Source: Arthrobacter sp. MAHUQ-56 | GTDB lineage: Bacteria; Actinomycetota; Actinomycetes; Actinomycetales; Micrococcaceae | Assembly (NCBI RefSeq): GCF_019710585.1 | Contig: NZ_JAIFZQ010000020.1 | Coordinates: 973,507-1,037,506, forward strand | Direction: 5' to 3' | Length of the DNA: 64,000 nt | Shown: one piece after another, positions 8,701 to 20,367 of the stretch | How the letters are laid out: every line of letters starts with the position of its first letter | How positions within the stretch are numbered: position 1 is the first letter of the stretch | Notes under the pieces: model-generated | Databases searched by the model: none | Seen by the model: only the letters and a program-made list of their open reading frames with translations | What the model was told of the DNA's origin: nothing | Program-made: the position numbers and the translations under genes

Positions 8701-9501
8701 TTGATCGCGCTTGCGCTCCCGGCCCAAGATTCAGGAGAGTTCACTCCTCCTGGTATTAACGAAATGCATTTGCCGGCAATCCTGCCGTGGGGTGCCGCAG
8801 AGGGATTCTCCAAGCAGATGCTGCTGGTCCTCCTCTCTGTCGCTATTATCGCCACCTTCTTCGTGCTTGCCGCACGCAAGCAGCAGCTGGTGCCCGGCAA
8901 GCTCCAGTTCGCCGGCGAGGCCGCCTACGGCTTCGTCCGCAACGGCATCGCCAAGGACATCATCGGCGGCAGGGACTTCATCAAGTATGTCCCCCTGCTG
9001 TTCAGCCTGTTCTTCTTCATCCTGGTGAACAACATCTACGGAGCGATCCCGCTCATCCAGCTCCCCACGTTCTCCCACGTTGGCGGTGCCTACGTGCTGG
9101 CCGGGCTCGTCTACTTCACCTGGATCGCCATCGGCGTCAAGAAGAACGGCCTGCGCTACTTCAAGCTGGCCACCGTTCCCTCCGGTGTTCCGTGGTTCAT
9201 CCTGCCAATCGTGATCCCCATCGAGATCATCTCCAACTTCCTGGTCCGTCCCGTGACGCACAGCCTCCGTCTGTTCGCCACGATGCTCGCAGGCCACCTC
9301 ATCGTGATGATCGCCGGATCCGGCATCGAGTTCCTGGTCATGCAGGAGAACGTCCTGCTCAAGGGCACCTCCGTGCTGGTGCTGGCCGGGGCCATCGCCA
9401 TGTACATGCTTGAAGCCCTGATCATGGTCCTGCAGGCCTACGTGTTCACGCTGCTCACCGCGATCTACATCGAAGGTGCCCTGCACGCCGACAGCCACTA
9501 G
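8701..9501 (+). CDS. atpB: ATP synthase F0 subunit a
   Basis: Integral membrane subunit forming the proton half-channels against the c-ring. It has 266 residues from a TTG start, chosen because GAGAGGAA precedes it at proper spacing. The essential Arg is in the [12 protein letters not shown] helix, and [20 protein letters not shown] is the conserved last helix with the Gln/Tyr/Glu pattern. Five to six membrane helices are predicted. Confidence 0.95.
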   Translation: MIALALPAQDSGEFTPPGINEMHLPAILPWGAAEGFSKQMLLVLLSVAIIATFFVLAARKQQLVPGKLQFAGEAAYGFVRNGIAKDIIGGRDFIKYVPLLFSLFFFILVNNIYGAIPLIQLPTFSHVGGAYVLAGLVYFTWIAIGVKKNGLRYFKLATVPSGVPWFILPIVIPIEIISNFLVRPVTHSLRLFATMLAGHLIVMIAGSGIEFLVMQENVLLKGTSVLVLAGAIAMYMLEALIMVLQAYVFTLLTAIYIEGALHADSH

Positions 9502-9545
9502 GCCAACGCCACCGGGAGCCCGGCTCCGGCGGCACTTACAGAATT

Positions 9546-9593
9546 CCCCTCGCGGGGATGAAGCAACCCAAACAACCTGCCACATGGGTGGCA
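9546..9593 (+). promoter_or_regulatory. Hairpins in the atpB-atpE intercistronic region
   Basis: Two small hairpins precede the c-subunit gene: CCCC-TCGC-GGGG at 9546-9557 and TGCCAC-ATGG-GTGGCA at 9578-9593. The second ends 17 bases before atpE and leaves its GAAAGGA binding site exposed. The c subunit is needed in many copies, so these could tune translation or mRNA processing; this is inference. Confidence 0.4.
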
Positions 9594-9610
9594 TCTTGAA
9601 AGGAAGAAAA

Positions 9611-9814
9611 ATGGAAGGCAATCTCAACCTCGTAGGTTACGGTCTGTCCGCAATCGGCGGTGGTATCGGTGTTGGCCTCGTCTTCGCTGCCTACATCAAC
9701 GGCGTTGCACGCCAGCCTGAGGCGCAGCGCGTGCTGCAGCCGATCGCGTTCCTTGGCCTTGCGCTGACCGAAGCCCTCGCCATCCTCGGCCTGGTCTTCG
9801 CCTTCGTTCTCTAG
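9611..9814 (+). CDS. atpE: ATP synthase F0 subunit c
   Basis: 67-residue hairpin proteolipid that forms the rotating c-ring. Helix 1 is Gly/Ala-rich ([16 protein letters not shown]), the polar loop is ARQPE, and helix 2 carries the ion-binding Glu in [18 protein letters not shown]. No extra Na+-binding residues are evident, so proton coupling is likely. The ATG follows an AAAGGAAG site. An upstream in-frame extension would overlap atpB and is not plausible. Confidence 0.96.
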   Translation: MEGNLNLVGYGLSAIGGGIGVGLVFAAYINGVARQPEAQRVLQPIAFLGLALTEALAILGLVFAFVL

Positions 9815-9865
9815 TCCTAGAGCGAAGCGAACTTTCAGAACCGAGTAGAAAAGGACGGGTGAAAC

Positions 9866-10417
9866 ATGAATCAGCTGATCATCTCAGCCGCCACTGAGGG
9901 CGAAGTCAACCCCCTGATGCCCAATCTCTGGGAAATGGGCGTTGTCCTCGTGGGCTTCCTCATCCTCTTGTTCATCGTGGTCAAGTTCGTTGTCCCGATG
10001 TTCGAAAAGACCTTCGCCGAGCGTGCCGAGGCCATTGAAGGCGGCATCGCAAAGGCTGAAAAGGCCCAGGCTGAGGCGTCTGCTGCACTCGAAGAGTACA
10101 AGCAGCAGCTGACCGACGCCCGCACCGAAGCAAACCGCATCCGTGAGGAAGCCCGCGCCGAAGGTGCACAGATCCTTGCGGACCTCAAGGAGAAGGCTGC
10201 TGCCGAGTCTGCCCGCATCACTGCGCAGGCCCACGCACAGATCGAGTCCGAGCGCCAGGCGGCCGTTGTGTCCCTGCGCGCCGAGGTAGGCACCCTGGCC
10301 ACCACCCTTGCCGGCCGCATCGTGGGCGAAGCGCTCAACGACGACGAGCGTGCAGCACGGGTTGTTGACCGCTTCCTGGCAGATCTGGAGACCCAGAACG
10401 CAGGTGCAGCTAAGTAA
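9866..10417 (+). CDS. atpF: ATP synthase F0 subunit b
   Basis: Peripheral-stalk subunit of 183 residues. One N-terminal membrane helix (about residues 22-44) is followed by a long, charged Ala-rich coiled coil (AEKAQAEASAALEEYKQQL and onward) that dimerises and connects to delta. GTGAAAC precedes the ATG. The stop codon overlaps the atpH start by one base. Confidence 0.95.
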   Translation: MNQLIISAATEGEVNPLMPNLWEMGVVLVGFLILLFIVVKFVVPMFEKTFAERAEAIEGGIAKAEKAQAEASAALEEYKQQLTDARTEANRIREEARAEGAQILADLKEKAAAESARITAQAHAQIESERQAAVVSLRAEVGTLATTLAGRIVGEALNDDERAARVVDRFLADLETQNAGAAK

Positions 10418-11244
10418 TGGCAGGCGTATCGAGCGAATCGCTGGCAACAGCGCTGACCGCGCTGGAGGCCAAGCTTCCTACCGCGTCGCTGCAGCTGGCA
10501 AAGGAACTCTTCGGAATCCTGGAAATGGTGGACAGCTCGGCTGGCTTGCGTCGTGCCCTGACTGATCCGTCCCGGAACGGTGACGAGAAGTCGGCGCTGG
10601 TCAGGAAGCTGGTTGGCGGAAAAGTCTCCGCTGATGCCGCAGAGATCGCAGGCGGATTGGCCAGTTCACGCTGGGCATCGGCGCGGGACATCGGCGATGC
10701 ACTCGAGACTCTTGCCGCAACGGTGGTCATTTCCGTTGCTGAAAACAAGTCGGCCGTTTCTGCCTCCGGCATCACTGGCCTGGAAGAGCTGGAGAACGAA
10801 CTGTTCTCCTTCAACCAGGCTGTGGCTTCCAGCCACGAGGTACAACGTGCTCTGTCCGAACCGCAGGCCAGTGCCGCCGCCAAGGCTGCGCTTGCCGAAA
10901 AGCTGGTGCCCGGGGCCAGTGAGGAAGCCAAAGTCCTCATCACCCAGGCGGTCACCCAGCCCCGCGGCATCAAGGCCACGCGCCTTGTGGAACGGTTCGC
11001 CGAGCTGGCGGCCAAGCGGCAGCAGCGCTGGATTGCAACGGTCAGCGTGACCCGCCCCCTGACGTCAACGCAGCTGACCCGCCTCCAGGCGGGCCTGAAC
11101 GCGCTGTACGGGCGGGAACTGAAGGTCAACGTCAACGTTGACCCGGCACTCATTGGCGGCATCCGCGTCCAGGTCGGTGACGAAGTGCTCGACGCTTCGG
11201 TGATTGCCCGGCTGAACGAGCTGCAACGCCAGCTGGCCGGCTAG
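10417..11244 (+). CDS. atpH: ATP synthase F1 subunit delta
   Basis: Connects the peripheral stalk to F1. It has 275 residues, well above the ~180 of Escherichia coli delta and typical of actinobacterial long forms. The C-terminal half has the family core, with VSVTRPLTSTQLTRL and the final VNVDPALIGGIRVQVGDEVLDASV. The N-terminal extra part is helical. It is not the mycobacterial b'-delta fusion, since no membrane helix is present. Confidence 0.93.
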   Translation: MAGVSSESLATALTALEAKLPTASLQLAKELFGILEMVDSSAGLRRALTDPSRNGDEKSALVRKLVGGKVSADAAEIAGGLASSRWASARDIGDALETLAATVVISVAENKSAVSASGITGLEELENELFSFNQAVASSHEVQRALSEPQASAAAKAALAEKLVPGASEEAKVLITQAVTQPRGIKATRLVERFAELAAKRQQRWIATVSVTRPLTSTQLTRLQAGLNALYGRELKVNVNVDPALIGGIRVQVGDEVLDASVIARLNELQRQLAG

Positions 11245-11322
11245 CCGGACAAGCACAACCAAACTGATAGAAACCCCGGTCATCTAACGGTGATCACAAA
11301 AACAGGAGAGCAGGGACTGCAG

Positions 11323-12960
11323 ATGGCCGAATTGACCATCAACGCCGACGACGTCCGTAATGCGCTGAACGAGTTCGCGGCGTCCTACGAACCCGGAAAC
11401 GCAGAGCGCGTAGAGGTCGGCCGCGTAACCACCGCTAGTGACGGCATCGCCCGTGTTGAGGGCCTTCCCTCGGTCATGGCGAACGAGCTGCTGCGCTTCG
11501 AGGACGGCACCCTGGGCCTGGCCCAGAACCTTGACGTCCGCGAAATCGGCGTCATCGTCCTCGGTGACTTCACCGGCATTGAAGAAGGCCAGGAAGTCCA
11601 CCGCACGGGACAGGTTCTGTCCGTCCCCGTCGGTGACGCCTTCCTCGGCCGCGTGGTCGACCCGCTGGGCGTGCCCATCGACGACCTCGGCGAGATCAAG
11701 GCTGAAACCACCCGCGCGCTGGAGCTCCAGGCTCCCGGCGTGACCCAGCGCAAGTCGGTTCACGAGCCGATGCAGACCGGCCTGAAGGCCATCGACGCGA
11801 TGATCCCGATCGGCCGCGGCCAGCGCCAGCTGATCATTGGCGACCGCCAGACCGGCAAGTCCGCCATCGCGATCGACACCATCATCAACCAGAAGGCCAA
11901 CTGGGCTTCCGGTGACGTGACCAAGCAGGTCCGCTGCATCTACGTCGCCATCGGCCAGAAGGCGTCCACGATTGCCGCCATCCGCCAGACCCTCGAGGAC
12001 AACGGCGCGCTGGAATACACCACCATCGTGGCGTCTCCCGCTTCCGACCCCGCAGGCTTCAAGTACCTGGCACCGTACGCCGGTTCGGCCATCGGCCAGC
12101 ACTGGATGTACGGCGGCAAGCACGTCCTGATCGTGTTCGATGACCTGTCCAAGCAGGCAGAGGCCTACCGCGCAGTGTCGCTGCTGCTCCGCCGCCCGCC
12201 GGGACGCGAAGCCTACCCGGGCGACGTCTTCTACCTGCACTCCCGCCTGCTGGAGCGTTGCGCCAAGCTTTCCGATGACCTCGGTGCCGGTTCCATGACG
12301 GGCCTGCCGCTGATCGAGACCAAGGCGAACGACGTGTCCGCCTACATCCCGACCAACGTCATCTCCATCACCGACGGCCAGATCTTCCTGCAGTCGGACC
12401 TCTTCAACGCCAACCAGCGTCCCGCTGTTGACGTGGGTGTGTCCGTGTCCCGCGTGGGTGGTGCCGCCCAGGTGAAGTCCATGAAGAAGGTCTCCGGTAC
12501 CTTGAAGCTGGACCTGGCCCAGTACCGCGACATGCAGGCGTTCGCCATGTTCGCGTCCGACCTGGACGCCGCATCCCGCCAGCAGCTGACCCGTGGCGCC
12601 CGCCTGATGGAACTGCTCAAGCAGGGCCAGTACTCGCCGTTCCCGGTCGAGGACCAGGTTGTGTCCATCTGGGCCGGCACCAACGGCTACCTGGACGACG
12701 TTCCTGTCGAGGACATCAGCCGCTTCGAGGCTGAGTTCCTGGAGCACCTGCGCCACAAGTCCTCGATCCTCACCACGCTGGCCCAGACCAACGTGCTGGA
12801 CGACGACACCGTTGCCGCTCTGAAGTCCTCGATCGTCGACTTCAAGAAGGGCTTCTTCGGCGAGGGCGACAACCAGCTGGTAGGCGCCGGCCACGAGGAG
12901 CATGAAGCTATCTCCGAGGGCGACGTTGACCAGGAAAAGATCGTCAAGCAGAAGCGCTAG
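11323..12960 (+). CDS. atpA: ATP synthase F1 subunit alpha
   Basis: Non-catalytic nucleotide-binding F1 subunit, 545 residues from ATG 11323. The P-loop is GDRQTGKSA near residue 170, followed by [10 protein letters not shown] and the [13 protein letters not shown] region with the arginine finger. An in-frame GTG at 11290 would add 11 residues, but the start at MAELTIN fits the family. An actinobacterial-type acidic C-terminal tail of about 30 residues is present. Confidence 0.96.
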   Translation: MAELTINADDVRNALNEFAASYEPGNAERVEVGRVTTASDGIARVEGLPSVMANELLRFEDGTLGLAQNLDVREIGVIVLGDFTGIEEGQEVHRTGQVLSVPVGDAFLGRVVDPLGVPIDDLGEIKAETTRALELQAPGVTQRKSVHEPMQTGLKAIDAMIPIGRGQRQLIIGDRQTGKSAIAIDTIINQKANWASGDVTKQVRCIYVAIGQKASTIAAIRQTLEDNGALEYTTIVASPASDPAGFKYLAPYAGSAIGQHWMYGGKHVLIVFDDLSKQAEAYRAVSLLLRRPPGREAYPGDVFYLHSRLLERCAKLSDDLGAGSMTGLPLIETKANDVSAYIPTNVISITDGQIFLQSDLFNANQRPAVDVGVSVSRVGGAAQVKSMKKVSGTLKLDLAQYRDMQAFAMFASDLDAASRQQLTRGARLMELLKQGQYSPFPVEDQVVSIWAGTNGYLDDVPVEDISRFEAEFLEHLRHKSSILTTLAQTNVLDDDTVAALKSSIVDFKKGFFGEGDNQLVGAGHEEHEAISEGDVDQEKIVKQKR

Positions 12961-12971
12961 TTCCGCATCGT

Positions 12972-13007
12972 CCGGGTGTGCCGGGCCGCAAGGCCCGGCA
13001 CACCCGG
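12972..13007 (+). promoter_or_regulatory. 16-bp perfect hairpin with GCAA tetraloop between atpA and atpG
   Basis: The arm at 12972-12987 pairs perfectly with the arm at 12992-13007 around a GCAA loop at 12988-12991, a GNRA tetraloop. No U-run follows (CGACGGAATG), so it is not a standard intrinsic terminator. It fills most of the 73-base gap inside the operon. It could be a partial terminator, an RNase barrier or a stability element. Confidence 0.7.
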
Positions 13008-13033
13008 CGACGGAATGTTAGGAAAGGATAAGT

Positions 13034-15459
<2,426 letters not shown>

Positions 15460-15460
15460 T

Positions 15461-15745
15461 ATGGCTGAGCTTGAGGTTGAGATTGTCGCAGCGGACCACT
15501 TCGTGTGGTCCGGAGCGGCCAAGATGGTCAAGGCCCGCACCAGCGATGGTGAAATCGGAATCCTGCCCGGCCACTCGCCCCTGCTGGCGATCCTGGCCGA
15601 AGGTGAGCTGGCAATCCAGCCGGTTTCCGGGGACCGTATTGCGGTAGATGTCGACGGCGGATTCTTCTCCGTCGACAACAACCGCGTGGTTATCGTTGCT
15701 GACAACGCCCAGCTGGGCGGCTCGGCTACCGCTGGGATCCGCTAG
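15461..15745 (+). CDS. atpC: ATP synthase F1 subunit epsilon, short form
   Basis: Rotor foot subunit, only 94 residues. The beta-sandwich domain is complete: MAELEVEIVAADHFVWSG, GEIGILPGHSPLLA and GGFFSVDNNRVVIVADNA. Family members usually run to about 120-140 residues with a C-terminal helical hairpin that can inhibit ATP hydrolysis. Here the protein ends about 12 residues after the sandwich, and DUF2550 begins 11 bases later, so no hidden helical domain exists downstream. The stop-to-start distance from atpD is one base. Confidence 0.93.
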   Translation: MAELEVEIVAADHFVWSGAAKMVKARTSDGEIGILPGHSPLLAILAEGELAIQPVSGDRIAVDVDGGFFSVDNNRVVIVADNAQLGGSATAGIR

Positions 15746-15755
15746 CACGACCTTG

Positions 15756-16187
15756 ATGGACGCAGCAGATTTTCCGTTCATCGCCTTGGCAGTCACTTTC
15801 GGATTGCTGATTTTTGCACTGTGCCTTTCGGGGGTGCGCCGCTTCAACCTGCGGCGTGCCCTCGGCACCGTGGACGCCTCCATTTGCATGGCTGGAAACA
15901 GCTGGCAGATGGGGGTTTGTCGTTATCAGGACGACTGCCTTGAATGGTTCCGGCTGATCTCCCTGAGCGTGCGGCCCAAACACACCTTCAGGCGCAGTTC
16001 CCTGGAACTGCTGGGCCGACGGCAACCTACGGAGGCGGAAGCTGTGAAGGTGCAGCCGAACGTGGTGATTGTCGAACTGCGCTATGAGGGACAGGACCTG
16101 CGTCTGGCCATGAAGTTCGATGCCTACACCGGCCTGTCATCCTGGCTGGAAGCGGGACCCGTCATCGGCGTGGGCACCTGGCGCTAG
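15756..16187 (+). CDS. DUF2550 family membrane protein
   Basis: 143-residue actinobacterial protein with one N-terminal membrane helix (about residues 8-25), then a basic soluble domain (LRRALGTVDASI, WFRLISLSVRPKHTFRR, LRLAMKFDAYTGLSSWLEA). DUF2550 proteins follow atpC in mycobacteria (Rv1312) and relatives, and their function is unknown. The start is ATG 15756, with an adjacent TTG one codon upstream. Confidence 0.85.
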   Translation: MDAADFPFIALAVTFGLLIFALCLSGVRRFNLRRALGTVDASICMAGNSWQMGVCRYQDDCLEWFRLISLSVRPKHTFRRSSLELLGRRQPTEAEAVKVQPNVVIVELRYEGQDLRLAMKFDAYTGLSSWLEAGPVIGVGTWR

Positions 16188-16192
16188 CCAAC

Positions 16193-17503
16193 GTGGACTG
16201 GTTTTCAGACATCCGGCTCACGGACGGGCCACTGTACTGGTCCGTCCTGGTATTGGGAACAGGCGCCGCAGCCTTGCTCCTGGTGCCGCCCCGGTGTGCC
16301 CCGGCGAGGCTGTGGCTCGCCCGGATCGTTGTTGCGGCCGGCGCAGCGTTCGCGCTGGTGGCAACCGTGCACTGGGCCCTCATCAATGTCTTTACGGTCT
16401 TTCCGGAAGACCTGCCGGATCCCGTGCTGATGTGGCTGGTGCCGGCCGTTACGGCCCTCCTCCTGGCCCTGCTCCGGCTGCCGCGGACCAATTGGCCTGG
16501 ACGCGGGGGAGTAATCCTGGCCGCACTGCTGGTGGTGCTGCTTTCGGCCCTCCAGATCAATGCCTACTTCGGGCTGAACCGGACCGTCAGTGACCTGATG
16601 GGGACCGCCCTGGCCCGCATCCCGGCCCTGGAGCAGGACCTCATGCGCCGCTCCGGCGAGTCCGACGGCGTGCCGCTGCAGGGATGGAAGCCCGACGGCG
16701 AGCTGCCGGCCGGGGGAGTCCTCCGCAAATCCCCGATCCCCGGCACCTCGTCCGGGATGAACAACCGTGACGCCTACATTTACCTGCCCCCCGCCTATTT
16801 CGCGCGCAACCGTCCCGCCCTCCCGGTCCTGGTCCTGGTGGCCGGCCAGCCCGGTGGCCCCGCGGACTGGCTGACCGGAGGCGCCATCCGGGGGCATCTG
16901 GATTCCTTTGCAGCGGCCCACGGCGGGCTGGCACCGGTAGTGGTGATCCCCGACCCCAACGGCTCACAGTCGGCCAACACCATGTGCATGGACAGCAAGA
17001 TCGCCAAGGCGGACACCTACCTGTCGCAGGACGTGCCGCGCTGGATCAGTTCCACCCTGGCCATCGATACCAACCACAGCCACTGGGCAGTGGGCGGATT
17101 CTCCTTCGGGGGAACGTGTGCCGTGCAGATGGGCACCAGGCATCCTGACGTCTTTGCGGACGTCCTGGCCTTCTCCAGTGAAGCGGAGCCTGCCATAGCC
17201 AAGGAGCGGCAGAAGACCATAGACGCCTCCTTCCCGGGAAATCCGGAGGAATTCACCCAACAGCTGCCACTGGAGATCATGAAACACCAACGGTTCGAGG
17301 CCAGCGGCATGTACCTGACCGCGGGCCAGAACGACCCCGAATTCGTGGGGTACCTCCACACCCTGGCCACCGCCGCGGAGGGTGCCGGCTTCACCGTGCG
17401 CGCGTACGAGGTTGAACACACCGGCCATTCCTGGGATACCTCGTCGAAACGGATAGCGGATGCCTTGCAGTTCCTGGCCGACCGGTGGAGGATGCAGCCG
17501 TGA
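16193..17503 (+). CDS. Membrane-anchored esterase, alpha/beta hydrolase fold
   Basis: 436 residues from a GTG 5 bases after DUF2550. Residues about 10-130 hold four membrane helices. The C-terminal domain, residues about 180-430, is a putative esterase of the esterase D/mycolyltransferase-like type. Its nucleophile elbow is GGFSFGGT, a likely acid is in AGQNDPEF, and the catalytic His is in HTGHSWDT. The catalytic domain should face outside. Its stop overlaps the start of the LPG-synthase-like gene, so the two are translated together. By analogy with aminoacyl-phosphatidylglycerol hydrolases encoded beside their synthases, it may hydrolyse aminoacyl lipids; this is inference. Confidence 0.8.
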   Translation: MDWFSDIRLTDGPLYWSVLVLGTGAAALLLVPPRCAPARLWLARIVVAAGAAFALVATVHWALINVFTVFPEDLPDPVLMWLVPAVTALLLALLRLPRTNWPGRGGVILAALLVVLLSALQINAYFGLNRTVSDLMGTALARIPALEQDLMRRSGESDGVPLQGWKPDGELPAGGVLRKSPIPGTSSGMNNRDAYIYLPPAYFARNRPALPVLVLVAGQPGGPADWLTGGAIRGHLDSFAAAHGGLAPVVVIPDPNGSQSANTMCMDSKIAKADTYLSQDVPRWISSTLAIDTNHSHWAVGGFSFGGTCAVQMGTRHPDVFADVLAFSSEAEPAIAKERQKTIDASFPGNPEEFTQQLPLEIMKHQRFEASGMYLTAGQNDPEFVGYLHTLATAAEGAGFTVRAYEVEHTGHSWDTSSKRIADALQFLADRWRMQP

Positions 17504-20070
17504 ATGTCCCAACCAGGGACCGTACGGTCACCCTGATGTGGTCCAGCGTGGGCCGCCCGGCGCTCCGGCAGGCCCTGGTCACGCTGAGATCGATGCCGCT
17601 CACCCTGGGTGTCCTTGCCGCCTTCCTCGCAGCCGGTGCCGTGACGGGCAGTTACCTGGACGGGCCGCCCGAGAGGCTCCTGTGGCTGGCCTCCGTCAGC
17701 GGCCCGGACCTGCGGGCCGGCAACTGGTGGCAGCTGTTCACCAGCATCTTCTTCGCCACCAATCCGCTCGCGTACCTGACCGCGTCCCTCATGATCGTCC
17801 TGTTGCTGGGACTGGCCGAGCGCAGGCTGGGCCGGCGCGCCGCCGTCGGACTGTTCTTCGGCGGCCAGTTCGCCGCCGTGACCCTCTTCCTGCTGGTCAC
17901 CCAGCTGGCAGTCTATGGCGGTGATGGGTGGCTGGACAGGATGGTCAACGACCGCCTGATCGGGCCCTACGCTCCCGTTCTTACCGCGGGTTTGGCTGCC
18001 AGCGCCCGGATCCCCCTTCTCTGGCAGCGTCGGCTCCGTACCGCGGTGCTCTCGATCTCGATCCTGCTGGTCCTCTATGTGGGGCACGCCGAGACTGTCA
18101 TCGGCCTGATCGGTGCGCTCCTGGGCCTCCTTGCCGGCTGGTGGATCCAAGGCGACCAGGGACGGCTGCACCGGCACCGGTCCACCGGCCGCGAGACGAG
18201 GAACCTGCTGGCGCTCACCGTGGCCGTTTTTGCCGTGGGGCCGATCCTGACCGGGATCACGCGGGCTCCCACCGGTCCTCTGGCCCTGCTGCGCGATGTG
18301 GTGCTTAGCCCGATGCCCACCCTTAGCCAGCTGGTGTTCAACTGCGGCGCCACCGTGGATCCCTCCTGCCTCGAGACGGGCCGTGCCGGGTTTGCGGGGC
18401 CGTTCGGACTGGCGCTGGCCATTGTCCCTGTCATCCTGCTGCTGATCTGCGCGGACGGCATGCGCCGCGGCCGCAGGCTGGCGCTGAACATCGCGCTTGC
18501 CATCCAGCTGGCGGTGACAGCCCTGGCGACTGTGTACCTCACCCTGTTCGCGCTGGTCCCGTCACGGCTGCAGGGTCCGCACGCCACGCCCCTGGCCTCC
18601 GCCTTCGCCCATGTGCTGCCCCTCGTTGTGGTGCCGTTGCTGCTGTCGGTGGTGCTGTGGCTCAACCGCCGGCAGTTCCGCGTGCAGACCCAGCCGGGAG
18701 CCCGGCGAACGCTTGGCGTGGTGGTGGGCGGGACCTGGCTGACCCTTGCCAGTTTCTACACCGTTGCCTGGCTTGGTTCCGGCGGCCTGGCCCGCGACGG
18801 GGGAGTGCTGGGACTGCTGGCCGAACTGGCCCGGCAGTATGTCCCGGTGCCCATTCCGCAGAACTTCCGCCGGGTCTTCGGGGCCCGGGACAGCGCCGAG
18901 GCGTTCCTCTTTGCCTACTCCGGCCCCATCTTCTGGCTCGTCACCCTGGCGGCGGTGTGGTGGGTGCTCGTCGGCCGCCACCACGGGCACGTCTTGGGCG
19001 GGCAGGACAGGGACCGGGCGCGGGAACTCCTCCACCAGGGCGGTGGTCCGCTGTCCTGGATGGCGCTGTGGGAGCCCAACACCTACTGGTTCAGCCCTGA
19101 CGGCAAAGGCGCGGTGGCGTTCCAGCAGCATGGCACGGTGGCGCTGACCCTGGGCGGGGCCTTCGGGGACCGCCGGGCAGAGCAGGCGGTCACGGAGGGA
19201 TTCCTGTACTATTGCCGCAGCCAGGCGCTGATACCTGCGCTGTACTCCTGCGACGACACCCTGTGGCCAGTCCTGCGTGAGCGGGGCTATTCGCGGGTGG
19301 CGGTGGCACAGGAGACGCGGCTTGCCCTGCACGAGCTCGAGTTCAAGGGCAAGGAATGGCAAAACGTCCGCACGGCGCTGAACCGCGCGGCCAAGCTGGG
19401 GGTCGAGGCTGTGTGGGGCTCGTACCACTCGCTGCCCGCAGCGCTGCGGTCCCGGTTGAATGAAGTATCCGAGGAATGGGCAGCCGGGAAGTCGGTTCCC
19501 GAGATGGGCTTCACGTTGGGCGGTGTGGACGAGCTCGATGACGAGGAGGTCCTGTGCTGCCTGGCCGTGGACGGCAACGGGACGGTGCACGGGGTGACCA
19601 GCTGGCTTCCCGTGTACGACGGCGGGCGGCTGGTCAGCAGGACACTTGACGTCATGCGCCGGGGTACCGAGGGATTCCCCGGCGTGATGGAATTCCTGAT
19701 CGCCTCCGCAGTGCTGGAGCTGCGTGATTCCGTGGAGGTGATTTCCCTGTCGGGTTCACCGCTGGCCAGCAGGCCGGAGGTCCCGGCGGAGGCGGGCGCG
19801 GACGGCGGGGCAGGCGAAGGCGCCCGCGACGAGGAGGCGGAGAACCTGGTCCGGATCCTGGATCTGGTGGGCCATGCCCTGGAACCTGTCTACGGGTTCC
19901 GCTCGCTCGCGGCCTTCAAGTCCCGGTTCAAGCCGGAGTACCGTGCGCTCTACCTGTACTACCAGGACCCGCTGCACCTGCCGGCGATCGGCAGGGCCCT
20001 CACCCGCGCCTACCTCCCCGGACTTTCCCTGGCCCAGGGGGCCCGCCTGGTGCGGAAACTGGTCTCGTAA
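17500..20070 (+). CDS. Rhomboid-like membrane domain fused to DUF2156/LPG synthase (MprF-type) domain
   Basis: 856 residues from GTG 17500, chosen because GGAGGA at 17487-17492 lies 7 bases upstream. Residues about 60-215 resemble a rhomboid fold (NWWQLFTSIFF, LGLAERRLGRR, YVGHAETVIGLIGALLG), but the catalytic GxSG serine motif is absent. More membrane helices follow to about residue 490. Residues about 510-856 are a DUF2156 domain as in the C-terminus of MprF, with LSWMALWEPNTYWF, FYSYC-like and FKSRFKPEYRALYLYY segments. This domain uses aminoacyl-tRNA to aminoacylate lipids. No lysyl-tRNA synthetase part is present. Lipid and amino acid are unknown. Confidence 0.82.
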   Translation: MNVPTRDRTVTLMWSSVGRPALRQALVTLRSMPLTLGVLAAFLAAGAVTGSYLDGPPERLLWLASVSGPDLRAGNWWQLFTSIFFATNPLAYLTASLMIVLLLGLAERRLGRRAAVGLFFGGQFAAVTLFLLVTQLAVYGGDGWLDRMVNDRLIGPYAPVLTAGLAASARIPLLWQRRLRTAVLSISILLVLYVGHAETVIGLIGALLGLLAGWWIQGDQGRLHRHRSTGRETRNLLALTVAVFAVGPILTGITRAPTGPLALLRDVVLSPMPTLSQLVFNCGATVDPSCLETGRAGFAGPFGLALAIVPVILLLICADGMRRGRRLALNIALAIQLAVTALATVYLTLFALVPSRLQGPHATPLASAFAHVLPLVVVPLLLSVVLWLNRRQFRVQTQPGARRTLGVVVGGTWLTLASFYTVAWLGSGGLARDGGVLGLLAELARQYVPVPIPQNFRRVFGARDSAEAFLFAYSGPIFWLVTLAAVWWVLVGRHHGHVLGGQDRDRARELLHQGGGPLSWMALWEPNTYWFSPDGKGAVAFQQHGTVALTLGGAFGDRRAEQAVTEGFLYYCRSQALIPALYSCDDTLWPVLRERGYSRVAVAQETRLALHELEFKGKEWQNVRTALNRAAKLGVEAVWGSYHSLPAALRSRLNEVSEEWAAGKSVPEMGFTLGGVDELDDEEVLCCLAVDGNGTVHGVTSWLPVYDGGRLVSRTLDVMRRGTEGFPGVMEFLIASAVLELRDSVEVISLSGSPLASRPEVPAEAGADGGAGEGARDEEAENLVRILDLVGHALEPVYGFRSLAAFKSRFKPEYRALYLYYQDPLHLPAIGRALTRAYLPGLSLAQGARLVRKLVS

Positions 20071-20077
20071 CGGAAAT

Positions 20078-20105
20078 GGTCCCCCGGCGCATACGCCGGG
20101 GGACC
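20078..20105 (+). terminator. Terminator hairpin between the MprF-type gene and cspA
   Basis: The 12-bp arms GGTCCCCCGGCG and CGCCGGGGGACC flank a CATA loop. It starts 8 bases after the stop, between convergent genes, so it can serve both strands. The T-run after it is short (ATCTTCTCC). Confidence 0.75.
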
Positions 20106-20163
20106 ATCTTCTCCGCTGACGGCCGCATGCGGCGGCCGGACGGGTAAGGCTGACGGGGTCAGA

Positions 20164-20367
20164 CTAGACGACGGTTACGCCGGTAGCCTGGGGACCCTTG
20201 GCGCCCTGGCCGATCTCGAACTGAACACGCTGGTTCTCGTCGAGGGTCTTGAAGCCGCCGGTCTGGATCTCCGAGTAGTGAACGAAGACATCGCCGTCGG
20301 AGTCATCCGGGGTAATGAAGCCGAAGCCCTTTTCAGCGTTGAACCACTTGACGGTTCCCTGTGCCAT
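20164..20367 (-). CDS. Cold-shock domain protein (CspA family)
   Basis: 67-residue single CSD nucleic-acid chaperone. RNP1 is KGFGFI and RNP2 is VFVHYSEI, within [24 protein letters not shown] lies 6 bases before the ATG. A leader of roughly 165 bases with a hairpin suggests post-transcriptional control as in cspA mRNAs. Confidence 0.96.
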   Translation of the reverse strand: MAQGTVKWFNAEKGFGFITPDDSDGDVFVHYSEIQTGGFKTLDENQRVQFEIGQGAKGPQATGVTVV

